This document shows, one piece after another, positions 23,317-35,231 of a DNA stretch of 64,000 nucleotides. The stretch covers positions 124,001-188,000 of the forward strand of contig JAJNNY010000024.1 of assembly GCA_022453515.1 (NCBI GenBank), in the 5' to 3' direction. Source of the DNA: Astrocystis sublimbata. Its lineage: Eukaryota > Ascomycota > Sordariomycetes > Xylariales > Xylariaceae. The notes under the pieces were generated by a model, which did not search any database, had not been told where the DNA came from, and worked only from the letters and a program-made list of their open reading frames with translations. How positions within the stretch are numbered: the stretch's first letter is position 1; every line of letters starts with the position of its first letter. A program made the position numbers and the translations under genes.

Positions 23317-26183
23317 CTACTTCTTGAACACCTGGGCACCCAACCGCTCAATCTCTCTTCCTTCGGCCGTAGTCTTGCCCGCAGCCTCCAAAAGACGCAC
23401 CCAAGCGTCAGCATCCTTGGCCTTAACGGCTTCCTCCGCGGCCTTGACACGCATGCCGCACTTCTCGTACATGGTGATAGCCGCGCCCGGTTCCAGGTTG
23501 GTGCACTTCGGGATAAAGACGGCCGCCAGGCGAGCGTTTCCTGCCTGCAGTACTAGGTTGAAGAATGGCTAGATACATAAAAATGGCTAGTCAGCAGGGT
23601 GCTCTAGAAGGTGTTGTTGTGTCACATCAGGGTGGCCCTAGAGAGGGAGAATGTATTCAAGGCATTCATTCCCATCTGCTTGGTACGAGGACCAAGGATT
23701 TCGACATACCTCCCATCCAATCGGGCTTTTCCTGCTCTTGGCAATGTCCTCAATCTCGTTCCAATCGCGTCTGGCGACGAGGGCTCTCAACCTGGGGTTT
23801 GGCACATAATCAGCATCGGATGCCCTGACGAATCATTTCATTTGCATGGATTTCTAGTCCTTACCGAATCCACCAAGTAACTTTCTCTGGCACCTTGAAC
23901 TCGCTCACGATCCGCTTGGCCTTGTTAGAGTAGCCCAGGTGGATCAGCTTATACAGCGTCTCGTTGACACTGAGGCCCTTGAAGGAGTCTGTCAGGTCTC
24001 TTTCAAGGGATTCTTGCATCCGCAATAGCGTCGTCGCCTCTTTCAACGCAGACAGTTCAAAACCGTTCTCGCGTGATTCAGAAAGCAGCTTGGCCGCGAG
24101 CGCGAGCTTGTCTGCCGACGTGCGAGCGTCCGGCTGTTGCAGCGCCTCGCGGATGAAAATCCCGGCGCCGTCGACGCGGCGGTCGTCCTGGTAGTAGAGG
24201 TCTTTGAGCAGGGCGTTGTCGCCCTCTAGCATGGCGGAGGACTCGACAAGCGCCGTCGCGCCGGGCCGCGCGTTGATGACGCGGAAGAACGAGGCGAGAG
24301 GGAGTTTTTTCTTGAGCTGGAGGAGCACGAAGAAGATGAGATCGGAGTCGCCGCTCTCGATGGCCTTATCCAGCGCGATTTCGTCCTCCTCCATACTAAG
24401 AAGAAGGGGAACTTGACGGCCGGCGCGAGGCTCATGGTTGAGAAGCTCTGTGGCGAGACGACCGCGCCCCTCGTCGTAGGCGGCACGTGCAATGGCCTCA
24501 AAAGATATGCCTGGCTTGCCCGCCAACTTCTCCACAATCATGTGGCAGATCGTACTATCGTCCTCGGCGCCAGTCCGTACCTTGGCCGATGCCCAGTGAA
24601 CGTATATGCGATCTGTCGGTAGACGTAGATACCCAGCGACCTTGATAGCAAGTAGGTACTCGTGTCTGTTGATGAGCCTCTGTATCAGTCCCTCCGGCGT
24701 GAGCCGCTGATATTGCTCGTATGACAGGGGCAGTCCAATTTCGTAAAAGCGCACGGCGTTGAGAACTCTCAACGTCTCGCACATATCAACAAAGTCGTCG
24801 CTGTTGTATATGTCAAGGACGGACTTGCCGAAAGAAGCCGCTTTGAGCAGTTGCTTCTGCCAATGGACACTAAATTCGTGTCCAGCTGCTGCGACGCAGG
24901 TGTCAACCGCTTCTACTAGGTTTGGTCTGATGAGTTGAATATTATCGTCCGCTTTCGGGGATTGATTCTCAAGCTGCTCTACAGCATCGAGAAGGACAGA
25001 CGCTGGCGATTCCGTCCCATAACGGAAGACTTCATCAGTAACATCTGGAACTCTTTGCACAAAATCGCAAACGTCATTGGTCAACAGTCGAACGCCGTCA
25101 TGGTCTAGGTCAGTCAGTATCTGGCTTGTGCTCGAGAGAGGTCTTTTGCCTAACTCTTACCGGCAATGACATGAACGCGACCTTCATATACAAAGGTCGC
25201 TGCCGCGCTCCTGGGTCCAACCACGTTCACTTCATCTTCCCATGCAACGACAACGGCATCGTTGCCACACCATTGGAGATACTTGGGCGTGATCTGCGAT
25301 CGGGAATCATATTCGCTCAGACGATCTTGGAAGTCGGCTGTGATGACATGGGCTTTGCCCTTTGGGGTGTAAAGAGCCGCATATTTGCCGTTGGGCGAAG
25401 TACTCATGTGGGTGAAGGGACCAATATCAAGAAATCGATCCTCGCAGTCAGCGGCGTCCACAACGTAAACAGTTTTTCCAATGCTTAGCAGCACCTCGAC
25501 GGCCCGTGATAGCGTAAAGCTCGGGGGGATGATAGTCCATGAGTAGATCTCGCCGTCCGGCGGTGTGGCCAGCAACTTCGGCCGCGGCTCGTCGTACGAA
25601 GACACTGATACAAGGATGTTGTTGGTAAGAAGAGCGACCATTCCGTGATCATAGAAGCGACATGAGTGCACGCCAAAGTCCTCGGCCTCGCGCCCTAAGG
25701 AGAACTGATTGAAGTCGCCTTGCAAATTATAATAGCAACGGACGGTGCCATCGTAGCTCACAACTAGCAGTTTCTCATCTTCCGACCATCCGAGTCCTTT
25801 AATAGAGCCCTTATCCCAAGAGATACTCTTGAGTAGCTTGCCGGCGCAGCTGTAGATGTCTATGCTCGGCTTTGCAGATTGGCCAGGCCGGTAGGAGACA
25901 ATGCGCGTCTCGTCTCGGCGAATTGCTGCATGACGTCAGTGAGAGTTATTGCTTGTGAGGTCTAGCAGCCCAGAAAGACGGAAATGACGAAGTCGAGCAG
26001 AAGGCATAGGTCGTAGGACACAGTGTCTGGCGTCTCACCTATAGCACCGCCATACGGGGCTCCGGCAACGATGTAATTGTCCAGCTCCAAATCCTGGTCG
26101 AAGACGGCGGTATACAGCTGGGTCTTGCGATAGAACCGGTCGCCTACCTGTTCCCACCCGGCTGTCGGATGTGTAGCCTCCAT
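23317..26183 (-). CDS. VPS16: Vacuolar sorting protein Vps16 (HOPS/CORVET core)
   Basis: Five exons on the minus strand: 26039-26183, 25161-25925, 23865-25104, 23710-23791 and 23317-23568, giving 827 aa, normal for Vps16. The N-terminal half is the Vps16_N beta-propeller: ATHPTAGWE at the start, then LDNYIVAGAPYGGAIA, IRRDETRIVSYRPG and GLGWSEDEKLLVVSYDG. The C-terminal half is the alpha-solenoid with WIRLRALVARRDWNEIEDIAKSRKSPIGWE and FFNLVLQAGNARLA..FIPKC. Vps16 is a core subunit of the HOPS and CORVET tethers and binds Vps33 for SNARE-driven fusion at endosomes and vacuoles. Introns are 56-141 nt, all GT-AG, with TGCTGACT-type branch sites. The ATG at 26183 starts directly in conserved sequence. 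Confidence 0.95.
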
Positions 26184-27556
26184 TTTCGAGAGCTAACGTG
26201 TCATCCTCATACTATCGCAGCCCAACCCTTCGCCGTTGCCTCGTTGAACTTGACGTGATTGGCGACGTAGATACGAATACACATAGGGGGATAGTCTCGC
26301 GTTGCAGGCATGTGAGGCTTGCAAGTTGCATGCACTGTCTAGGTAGGTAGGTACCTAGGGAGGTAGTTAAGTGTCTACCCTAAGCCCGTAACAGTCTCGA
26401 CAGTTACTGTGGCTGAGTTAAATCCGCTTACATAATGCATACTTTTACTTTGAATCACAACGACTTCTCGTGCTCAGTTTCGTGAACACGCTACATGGGG
26501 CTGTTAGGTATTGCAAAGACTTCAGTACCATTGAACCTCAATCCTGGAGTCGTTGTAACGGGTCTCTGCTTTTTATGCCTCCTTTTCCACTATTGAGACC
26601 ATACCTTAACACAAGTGAATCGCTATCGACTAAAGCTGTGACGAGCAGCCCAGCGTGACCTACTATTGATGACCCGCGTCTTTTGTAGCCACAACACGCA
26701 TTTGCCTCGAATAGGGCTCGTAGTGTACGCTGCAAACAAGTTTTTCTCAAGGGAGGACTAGGCAGCCATTGAATAGCTGAAGGTGTGTATTAACTAGATA
26801 TACTAAGCAGCTACGGCGTGTTGTTTCTGTTCAGTTCTCACTAGCTAGTGAAGGCCAACCTAGCAGGTCGTTTGACATCTAGAGGAAGGGTGGCCGCAAA
26901 ATTTATGACCTTCCACAAGATCACACGGCACCAGAACCTGAAGCGTTGGCTTCTGAGTTTTGCTACCGGCGTATGGGATGAAGAGGGATTGAGCGTGTCT
27001 TGGGAACATCAGTTTCCCATCTCTGCCGGCAAGGTCCTTGTCGACGTCACTCTAGTGGATGAGAGCCAAAGCAACCGGCCTTGTGTACTTGTGATTACCG
27101 TAACGAGTAAAAAGGCTCGAATACTCCCTTCTTGCCCATCAAGGTTAATGCAAGGCCATCTGCTGACGCTGACAATTATATGGTCGTTTGGCTCTACCCT
27201 TTGCGAGATGTATGGTCCGCATATGGACTGAGCTTGGGTTCTCCGAAGCATGCAGTATTGGTAAGGGATAGACTAGTATCGGCTTTTGACGTGGCTTTGA
27301 AACTGTCACCGAAGTTGGCGCAAGTCTGGGGTACCTTACCCTAGGCCTTCACGTACATCGAATCCGGCTGGTGTCTGGCACATACCGTGATACAAACATG
27401 CTTCCGGGTGGCATTCGACCAAGATGTTCACAGTCCTAGATAATGTCTGTATCAAGGGCCATTGAGTCCGTCCGTACAGGTTCTTTAGCCCAGACATTGC
27501 CAGAGGCCCTTTAGCGAAGACAATGTTGGCGGAACACAATCAAGGTAAAGAATCTC
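26184..27556. other. Intergenic, with a possible gene relic at 26848-27344
   Basis: 1.37 kb between VPS16 and FCF2, both minus strand. It holds the VPS16 promoter, with a TAGGTAGGTACCTAGG cluster at about 26341-26360. On the plus strand at 26848-27344 two overlapping frames follow each other: one without a start ATG ends at 27231, the next begins about 27132 and ends at 27344. Both have fairly coding-like composition, so a frameshifted relic is possible. I recognise no family. Confidence 0.3.
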
Positions 27557-28475
27557 TCATCCCTTATAATTGCGACCGTAACGTTTCTTCATCATCTGTT
27601 TGTAATGTGCCTTCTTTCCACTGGTCTTGACAGCTTGGATCTCGCCATACTTCGTCTTGAAACGCCTGGTCGCATCCTCGGTTTCTAGCACGTCTGCAAG
27701 AAGTGTCCGCTTCCGGTCCTTCTTCGTCAAACGGGCACTGAAATAATCGGTAGGCCCGGGCACGATGGTACCAACTTGCGAAAAGTCAGGAATGCCTCGA
27801 CTATTATCCTTCTTGTAATGGCGCTTGGGGTCTAGAACATCTCGCATCCTAAGAAGTTGCAGGTCACGGCGAAGTTCGGGGGTCAGATCAGTGGCAGGCA
27901 GATTGAACCATTGAGCGCCTGCGTCTGCTTTATGTGCCTAGGTATTTGCTAGTCAGTTGGTGACCATGAACAAGATAGCAATACGACATGGGATGTTGCA
28001 GCTTCAATCAGCGTAACTATAACACGTATTAGCTCAAGTCAAGCGAGGAGGCCATGGATTCGACATACCTATGATAATAAAAGATCATTCTGGCGCAAGA
28101 ATATTGCCCATGACGGGAGTGGTCCTCGCATCACGTATATTGGGATAGATTTTCATCCGGAAGCAGAAAAGAGGGACGAGAGGGACCGGCAGAGGGACAT
28201 ACCATTTCCTTTCTAGATTTGCGGACCTCAGGAACCCGCACGGATAGGTCTTGGCGACCCTTTGTGGTGGTTGGGTCATCCGGACGAGGGGTGGCAGTGT
28301 TCGGTGCTGATGACTTGTTTGTGATGCCGTGCTTGACCTTCTGATGCTTGGATGGCTCGAGTACAGACAAGCGCTGGCTCGGCTGTGTCTGTTGCTTCTC
28401 GCGTAGTCTCGCCTCCGCCTGATTGAGAAGTTCCTCGATCTGCGCATCGGACAAGCTGATAGCAGTGTCCGCCAT
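27557..28475 (-). CDS. FCF2: Pre-rRNA processing factor Fcf2
   Basis: Two exons on the minus strand, 28203-28475 and 27557-27937, giving 217 aa, the size of the yeast protein. The C-terminal Fcf2 domain is clear: WFNLPATDLTPELRRDLQLL, RMRDVLDPKRHYKK, QVGTIVPGPTDYFSARL, KKDRKRTLLADVL and a lysine-rich end. Fcf2 is an essential nucleolar protein for early 35S pre-rRNA cleavage and 18S production. The N-terminal 90 residues are a helix (LSDAQIEELLNQAEARLREK) followed by low-complexity sequence. ATG 28475 is the first in frame; the frame upstream opens with GTG only. The intron is long for this genome (265 nt) and has an AG directly followed by GTATGT at its middle (28068/28069), described among the findings. 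Confidence 0.92.
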
Positions 28476-30140
28476 TGGGAATTGGTGACAGGTGCGATGC
28501 GACACCTGTAGCGGGATACGTAAAGGTGAAGGTTTAGGGAGGCTAGCTTTCCAGCAATAATTTTTCTTGAGCTCTTTTAGATGGAGCCGCGCTAGAAATC
28601 CCCACTATCTACTCCAAGTAGATACCTACATGGCGCCCTTGGCAAAGTGAGGCGGGTGTGGCATTGTGGCTTGTCACTACTAGGTGCCTAGCGGGCCTAG
28701 GTAACTACCTACCTAGGGCACACAATGTTGTGACTGCAAGGTAGTGTCACGGGTGTCCACCCTGCGCCTAGACAGACCCTGGGGCCTGGGTGCCTGGGAT
28801 GAGTTTAGGTAGTTGGCTTGCTGACGACATTTTGCTTTTAGGTAGGCATACTTCAATGCCCAATGCTACCAATAGAAACATAGCTATTTCCCTCAAAGCT
28901 GAGGTCTTACAAAAGAGCCCAATTATATCACCCAAAACGAAGTAAGGCTGAAATCGAACCAGATCATGAAAGATGTCTGCCAAGGTGTGTGACGGCAGTG
29001 GTCGAATGCATGGGGGCCATTGATACTTACTTTGGGTCAAGGTTCAGTTGGCACTTGTGTAAGCGTTTAGGCCATACGGACACTCCCCCCCGGAGCAAAG
29101 AGAGATACGAGAAAGTCATCGATCCTTCGTAGGTAAGTAGTTTTGGTAGGAGGTAAGGTAGGTAGTTACCGTAGCTACCTATATGTACCTACCTACCAGG
29201 TAACCTGCTATGTACTTAGTTACCTTGGGAAAACAGGGTTCACGATGATGCGTTTCTGCCCAACCACATTGCCAGCGCATACTCCCGCACACATTCAGCT
29301 GTCGCCGTAAACACTGTTGCGCGTTGCCTGCTAATAGGTGTAGACAACTGGGCAATGACAAGAAACATGATAAGACGGGTTGGGATCCTCACAATCTGTG
29401 GCATATTGCTGCATCGCTTCTGATGTCATTCCAGCTTGGAGCGAATCGAGTCGGAGTCGCCCATCATCACCTTTAGGTAAGGTAGGTAGGTACCTAACCT
29501 AGGTGTTTCTTTTCAAAGCACCTGGGCAGTCCTTGCTCTTACTCGTCTAATTAGATAGATATCTAAGCAGCCAAAACCTTCTGCCTAGGTATGTAAGATC
29601 CAGTCAACGCATACTATTCTGTCTGTCCCCTCAAATCTCGTTCACATCGATTTTCATGCGTCATCCCCCAATATCTTTGCAGCGCAAACAAAGTGCATCA
29701 AGAACCCGAGCCACGAATAAAAATCGTCAAACATCAATTCCCCCACCCAAAGTACCACCACGATTAGATACAAGGCGGCGGCGGCCTGTATGACCTTGTT
29801 TGAGTCAGTTGATGTGGCCTCGGTGGCATTCGGCCATTCTGATAGTGCTCGGATCGAGCCGAAACGCCGCGACAGCCGCCCGTAGGCGCGACCAACTGTG
29901 AATCAGGATCTGAAGTCCGAATGAAAAGGGAAGCTCGAGCGTCACCAAGACCAGAGAGGCCGCGCAAGAGTAGAAGACGAGGGAGAAAGACCCACTTCCG
30001 AGGCCCCCTCCGTAGGAGGTACATATGTAGGTAGTGCCTCAACCAGCCCTGTCACTCTACTTGGCCTCCCCCCCCCCTTCCCCCAATACCTTTCCTCCCC
30101 CCGATCGTCCACTGCAGGAACCGAAAAACCCCTCCTTCAG

Positions 30141-30158
30141 CCAATCAATCCCGCCAAT
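30141..30158 (+). promoter_or_regulatory. Two CCAAT boxes upstream of HAP5
   Basis: CCAAT at 30141-30145 and again at 30154-30158, 8 nt between them, about 830 bp upstream of the HAP5 ATG. CCAAT is the binding site of the Hap2/3/5 (NF-Y) complex, of which this gene encodes one subunit. Whether they are bound is an inference. Confidence 0.45.
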
Positions 30159-30425
30159 CCGCCGTGGAAACAAGTCTCCAGGTTCATTGGAAGAGCGCAG
30201 CTTATTCGTTACATCACTGTCCTGCACCTCGAGTCTACCTGGATCAGGTCGGACGCACAAACAGCACAGCCGGTATCCATCTGACGAGACGCGCGCGCGC
30301 CCCAGCAGCCGCAGCCGCAGCAGCCTGCCTGCCCCCTCGCTTTGTGTCGCACGCAGCAGCCCAGGGCCAAGACAAGGTGCGAGATCATCGCTCAGCCAGA
30401 CCGCCCATCCCGACCCGAACCTCAA

Positions 30426-30495
30426 ACACACATACATACATACATACACCTACATACATCCACACACACACGCGCGCGCGCGCACACACACATAC
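30426..30495. repeat. CATA and CA/CG alternating microsatellite
   Basis: A run of CATA units is followed by about 33 nt of strictly alternating pyrimidine-purine (CA)n(CG)n(CA)n from 30460 to 30492, then CATA again. It lies in the probable leader of HAP5. Alternating CG/CA of this length is a classical Z-DNA-prone sequence. Confidence 0.85.
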
Positions 30496-30980
30496 CTGAT
30501 ACAGCTACATACATACTTGCCCTCTCCCACGCGACACCACATTAACAGCTAGGCCCGTTCATAGTTACACCCTGCTACTCGCCGCCGTCGTTGCGTCGCC
30601 GCCTACGTCCGCGCCCGTCCCTAGGGTGATACCTGGTGTATCGTGTCTCTCTGTCGCTATTCGGAGAAACGAATTCGGCACGGAACACAGTACGTACCTT
30701 GTTGTCGCAAACCCCCAGCCTCGATATACGGATAGGATCAATCTGCGGTACTTGCTCGCGACAGCGCGCGCAAACCCCGTTGCTCTCGGACGTGAGACAG
30801 ATCTGCGCGCACGCCGATCAACACAGAAGTAGCTTGTATTGCGAGTATTGAGTGACGGCTGGCCGTCTGGGACCCGAGTGCTTGAGTCGAATACTATACT
30901 TGATTAGACGCGAAAAGAAGGCTAGCCTTCTTGCTGCTCGCTTGTCCACTCCCATCTGGACCTTTTCCCTGTCAACAGCC

Positions 30981-31996
30981 ATGGACCAGACACCATCAAA
31001 TCTCCCGCAATCTTCGCGGCAAGCCGGTGGGTCTGCAGCCGCAGGCACGTCGGGAGGCACAATCGAGTATGATACACGTCAGGGAGGCCATTATGGTGAG
31101 TGTGCATGTACCATCTTGTCGCGAACCCACTCGCGTTCGTGCGACGTCGCTAACCATCTCTTCTTTCAGGTGCCAGTGCTGCTGTAAGTCCCACAGATCG
31201 AACACTGTTCCCGTCTTCCTCTCCCATCCTCTTTCATCTTCTGCAGCTCTACCCGTCCACTCGGCTTATTTTGTGACTAACACTCTGCAACACGAAGCTT
31301 GCAAACTCCGGCTTTGCTCCTGCCGAGCTCTACACCGGCCCCTGGGCCAACGTACATCAGGGTCTACACGGTCAATACAAGGATATTCTGACCACCTACT
31401 GGCAACAGACCATCAATCAACTGGAGACGGACACCCACGACTACAAGCTACATCAGCTGCCGTTGGCCCGTATCAAGAAAGTCATGAAAGCCGACCCAGA
31501 AGTCAAGATGATCTCGGCCGAAGCCCCCATTCTATTTGCCAAAGGATGTGACATCTTCATTACCGAGCTGACGATGCGTGCCTGGATCCACGCCGAAGAG
31601 AACAAGCGACGGACGCTGCAACGAAGTGACATTGCCTCTGCCCTTGCAAAGAGCGATATGTTTGACTTCCTCATTGACATCGTCCCCCGCGAAGAGGCCA
31701 CCCATCCTAAGCGGCCAAACCCTGCCCAATCGCAGCCAGCACCAGGGGTACCTACCGCCGGCGCAGGTAACCAGATGCCCGGTCAGCACGGTTTGCCTGG
31801 TGCCCCCAACCATATGGCACCGGACTACATGGGCACACACGGCATCTCGCCTGAGCAAGATTACCGACCCCCGCCCATGTACAACCAGGTACAAACTGGA
31901 GCACCAGGCGCACCATACGGACAGCAGCCCCCACAGTCCATGTACACCGATATGGAAAACATATATGGCTATCCAGGGATGCCACAGCAACAGTAG
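30981..31996 (+). CDS. HAP5: CCAAT-binding factor subunit Hap5/HapE (NF-YC)
   Basis: Three exons, 30981-31095, 31170-31183 (14 nt) and 31298-31996, giving 275 aa. Residues about 97-175 are the NF-YC histone fold: LPLARIKKVMKADPEVKMISAEAP, then FAKGCDIFITELTMRAW and RRTLQRSDIASALAKSDMFDFL. Just before it lies the fungus-specific segment LYTGPWANVHQG..YWQQTINQLE. In fungi this region contacts the regulatory subunit (Hap4 in yeast, HapX in filamentous species). The tail is Pro/Gln/Met-rich. With Hap2/HapB and Hap3/HapC it forms the heterotrimer that binds CCAAT and controls respiration, iron and metabolic genes. All phases close, and intron 2 has a clear TGACTAAC branch site. Confidence 0.95.
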
Positions 31997-32447
31997 ATTG
32001 TTCAGACCATCTTGGCAAATGACCCATGCGCTGCAACACCCAACCTAGATTGTATGGATTTTCAGGACTTCACACCATCCTGATGAGGCTTGGGAAGAGG
32101 ATGAGAGACAGGGCTGTCTGTTTGCAACGGACGTGCCAGCCAATATCAGCTTGTCTTGGTATTATAGTTCATATTATTATTCGCGGTTATGGTGCATCGG
32201 CGATTCTTTTACTTTTGTTCTTTACTAGGTAACGGCAAGGTATACACCGCCCCTACCTCCCAGGAAATCAGTTTGTATGCTTCTTTCGCGATGCCCTTTG
32301 CGCATTCGACGATTTAGTCGGAGAAAATACGACCAACATCGTCTCTTTCATCGTTCATCTTGCGAAATCCGCTTCTGTTTATGGAACGTTGTAGACAGCA
32401 GGTGGATCTCGTTGAGACGGTGTGGCTGCTAGTACTGAACATGCCTT
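31997..32447. other. Convergent HAP5/SEC15 3' flanks
   Basis: 451 bp between two gene 3' ends. It presumably holds both 3' UTRs. Nothing else is seen. Confidence 0.45.
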
Positions 32448-35231
32448 CTACTTGTTGGATCCGAAACGTGAGGACAAGTTGGAAGCATAGTTCGCGAAGC
32501 GCTGTGTCGTGGGGCCTGTACTAGTACTCGATATCTGGGACGTGAGCCTATGAATTCGTCAGTGATCTGTCGTGCAAAGCACGTGACGCGTGGATTAATA
32601 TCATACTTCTCTAACAAGATAGGGCCATTCATTGCATCGACGCGGCCATACTTCTTGTTCCTCGTCGAGGCATCAAAGAATTCGTCTGTGTTTTCGGATT
32701 GCAGGAGCTGGATCGTCTGCTCCAGCTCGTCCAAATTTGACCGTAGCATAAATCCGTTCTCAAGGTCGTCAACGAAATCAGTAAGATGCTGCACGTCTTG
32801 GGCTAGGGCGACGACACCGTTGGGGTTGATCTTTTTGACATCAAGGGAGAGGGGAAGTGCCTGTAGTGATCGTTATTAGCCAAAGCCATAGCCGTATCAG
32901 GGGGTGTAGGGAAATCACTGACAAGGATTTTGCTTGCCGTGTGGCTCAGCGCATCAAAGTAGATGAGTTCCTTGATTTCACGCGGTAAGCCCAAGAGAGT
33001 TGTAGTCATGATGTTGTATAAGTATGACGTCAAAGTCTGTATGTAGCTGCTTGGCTCTGAAGGTGCGGTAGGCGCCATCCAGTCGTACTCGGCTGTCTCC
33101 ATGAGGTCGTCGATCTTGGAGTTGACTAGCTCGAAGATTCTCTTCTCGGCGGTTTTCTTGTGTTCCCTAAATTGCTCTGTTGCAGCCAGCGTAAGCGGGC
33201 CACCTGCTGAACCCGACGATCGTGCCCGAATCAGCAGTTGCTCTAGTTCCTGGCATGCTGTTTCAAAATGCTCCAAGTTTGTCAAGATCTGTACGATTTG
33301 ACCGGGATATTGTGAGCTAAGGCGCTCAACCAACGACTTGCAAACCTTCTCGGTAAGCAGCTCATCCAATGACTATCATGAGAAGTTAGTTATTTGACCG
33401 TAGCATCGCCGAACAAGGACTTGCCTTTCGTAGAGTCTCATCTATCTTGGTAGGATGCTGAAAGTAGTCGTTCGAGAAGAAGTAAAACTGGTTGAGGAAA
33501 TTCCTAATGTCGATACAACACAGTGGGTACATCTGGGAGAAGGGTAGAACGCAGGGGAACCTTCGGAAATTGTTAATACTGATATAAGTCTCATCATCTT
33601 GCATGGATGGCAAACTAACGTCAATTCTTCAATAGGTTGATCCTGTGTAAACCAGCTGACATTCGCGACTTTTTCGTATTCCTCTCTCGAGTTGATAGCC
33701 ATGGGCATGTAGTCATCGGTAGATACAATCTGAAAGGGGTCAGCTAGGCTCTTGGATAGTGTGCTTGGTTTCGTTACTTCTTGAAAGTCTTCGCTAAACC
33801 TCCGTTTGAGTAGCTCGGCGTATTTGTCGAATAATGTGACCAAGAAGTCATCAAGCCTTGTCACCGAGTAACCCCATCCCTAACAGCGATGTCAGTGTGT
33901 GCAGCATCGTCGGATGATGGTTCCCCACCTCCATAGTCTGTATAAAGAGAGCAAATGCTCCTTTGATCTGCACAAGGATCTCGGCGTTCTGGATGTCACC
34001 CAAAGCCTTCAGAGACAAGGATATGGCCGTCGAGCACATAGAATCCCACAACTCGTCGACCTTCATTAATTAGTCAGCAAATCCCTAGGATGCATGGGAG
34101 AACAACACACATCAATCGCTGTGCGCAGTTGTGGTACTCGTCGCATTGTCGACTTCTCAATGATAGCGAAACCAGCAATGCCTTCCAGTAAACTACTCAA
34201 GGATCGTTCACCATCGGTCGTCAACAGTATGGAGTTTGGTAGTAGCAATTCTTTTTGCCGCCGCCTTGTAGCAGCGTACTCGGAGCGAAATTTATCGCTC
34301 TGTCCCAAAGCCTCGTGGATGTGTAGGGCTTCAAACAGGGGTGTAAAATCGACCTGGTGACAATACATCAGCAAAACTCTAAAAGCGAGTAGAACAGCAC
34401 CATGTATCATACCTGCAGTTCATCATTGTCTAAAACATCGAACTCTTCGCTTTCGTCGAAGACCAACTCAATGGCCGAATTGAGACCAAAATGGTCCAAA
34501 AACTCGTCCTCTTGTACCCTGTCTTGTTGGCGCGACCGCCGTGTCTCTGTATGGTAGAAAGCTACTTCTCCTACGAACTGCGAGGTCTCCCTTATGCGAT
34601 ACAGCCATGTGTTGAGATCCGTCATGACTGCTTCCGATATAATCTTTTGGGAGGCGGGTATAGACTTCTGGATCAGATCGGCCAAGCGGTGCTGTGTCGC
34701 ATACTGGTTCTGTATTATGGGAACGAGAAACTCATTCTGGAGATCGTCAAGTGATTTGAGCGCGCCATAGTATTTCTTCCTTCGAATCAAGTCGTGTGCA
34801 TGGTTGACACTGTGCAGTATCCTCAGAGATTCATCCAACGCTTCGGAGACATTGGATATGTTTTCTCGGACGGCACGGGTGTTGACGAGGGCCTGCTTCT
34901 GCTCTGCGAGCTTCTCTGTGCTGGATTGTATGGACTGGTTCAGCTCGAGGATATCAGCTGTCAGGGTGACGGTTCGCTCGCGCACATTCTGCAGCTGATT
35001 GACCGAGCCCAGGAATTCCTCGTGCTTCGTCAGGCCTATCCTCTCGATCTCGACCTCTCTGTCGTCGGCATACTGAGACAAGTCCTGGGTCAGGGCAGTC
35101 GCGCGACCAGTGCTTGTCGCATCTTTTAGGACGGGGATAAGCTGGTCGAGGAACTCGCCGTCGGTGGTGGAGAGGATGATTTGTTGGACGGCTGAGCCGT
35201 AGTCGTCATAGTTCTGTGTTTTGCGCGGCAT
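32448..35231 (-). CDS. SEC15: Exocyst complex subunit Sec15
   Basis: Eight exons on the minus strand: 34413-35231, 34111-34353, 33929-34060, 33620-33879, 33425-33560, 32923-33372, 32607-32860 and 32448-32547, giving 797 aa. The N-terminus MPRKTQNYDDYGSAVQQIILST, the long coiled-coil region and the C-terminal helical segments (SWFTQDQPIEELTFPCVLPFSQMYP, YDWMAPTAPSEPSSYI, TTTLLGLPREIKELIYFDALSH, YGRVDAMNGPILLEK) identify Sec15. The exocyst tethers secretory vesicles to the plasma membrane, and Sec15 is the effector of the Rab GTPase Sec4. Introns are only 49-62 nt. Intron 5 (33373-33424) begins GCAAGT rather than GTAAGT, a GC-AG intron. The last exon ends with TTQRFANYASNLSSRFG as expected for the family. 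Confidence 0.94.

Larger units (their letters stand above)
28476..30980. promoter_or_regulatory. Divergent region FCF2 / HAP5 with long HAP5 leader
   Basis: 2.5 kb between divergent genes. The left part carries many TAGGTA/CCTACCTA motifs (about 28620-28730, 29130-29215, 29480-29510). From about 30050 the plus strand becomes C/T- and CA-rich, as in fungal 5' leaders. It contains two CCAAT boxes (30141 and 30154) and a CATA/CACG microsatellite. The open frames at 30034-30552 fall in this low-complexity DNA and are not convincing genes. Confidence 0.5.

Noticed and set aside
30034..30552. 172-codon plus-strand frame and its antisense partner
   Set aside because: The translation consists of Ser/Pro/Thr/His repeats from the microsatellite-rich HAP5 leader, and no conserved motif is present.
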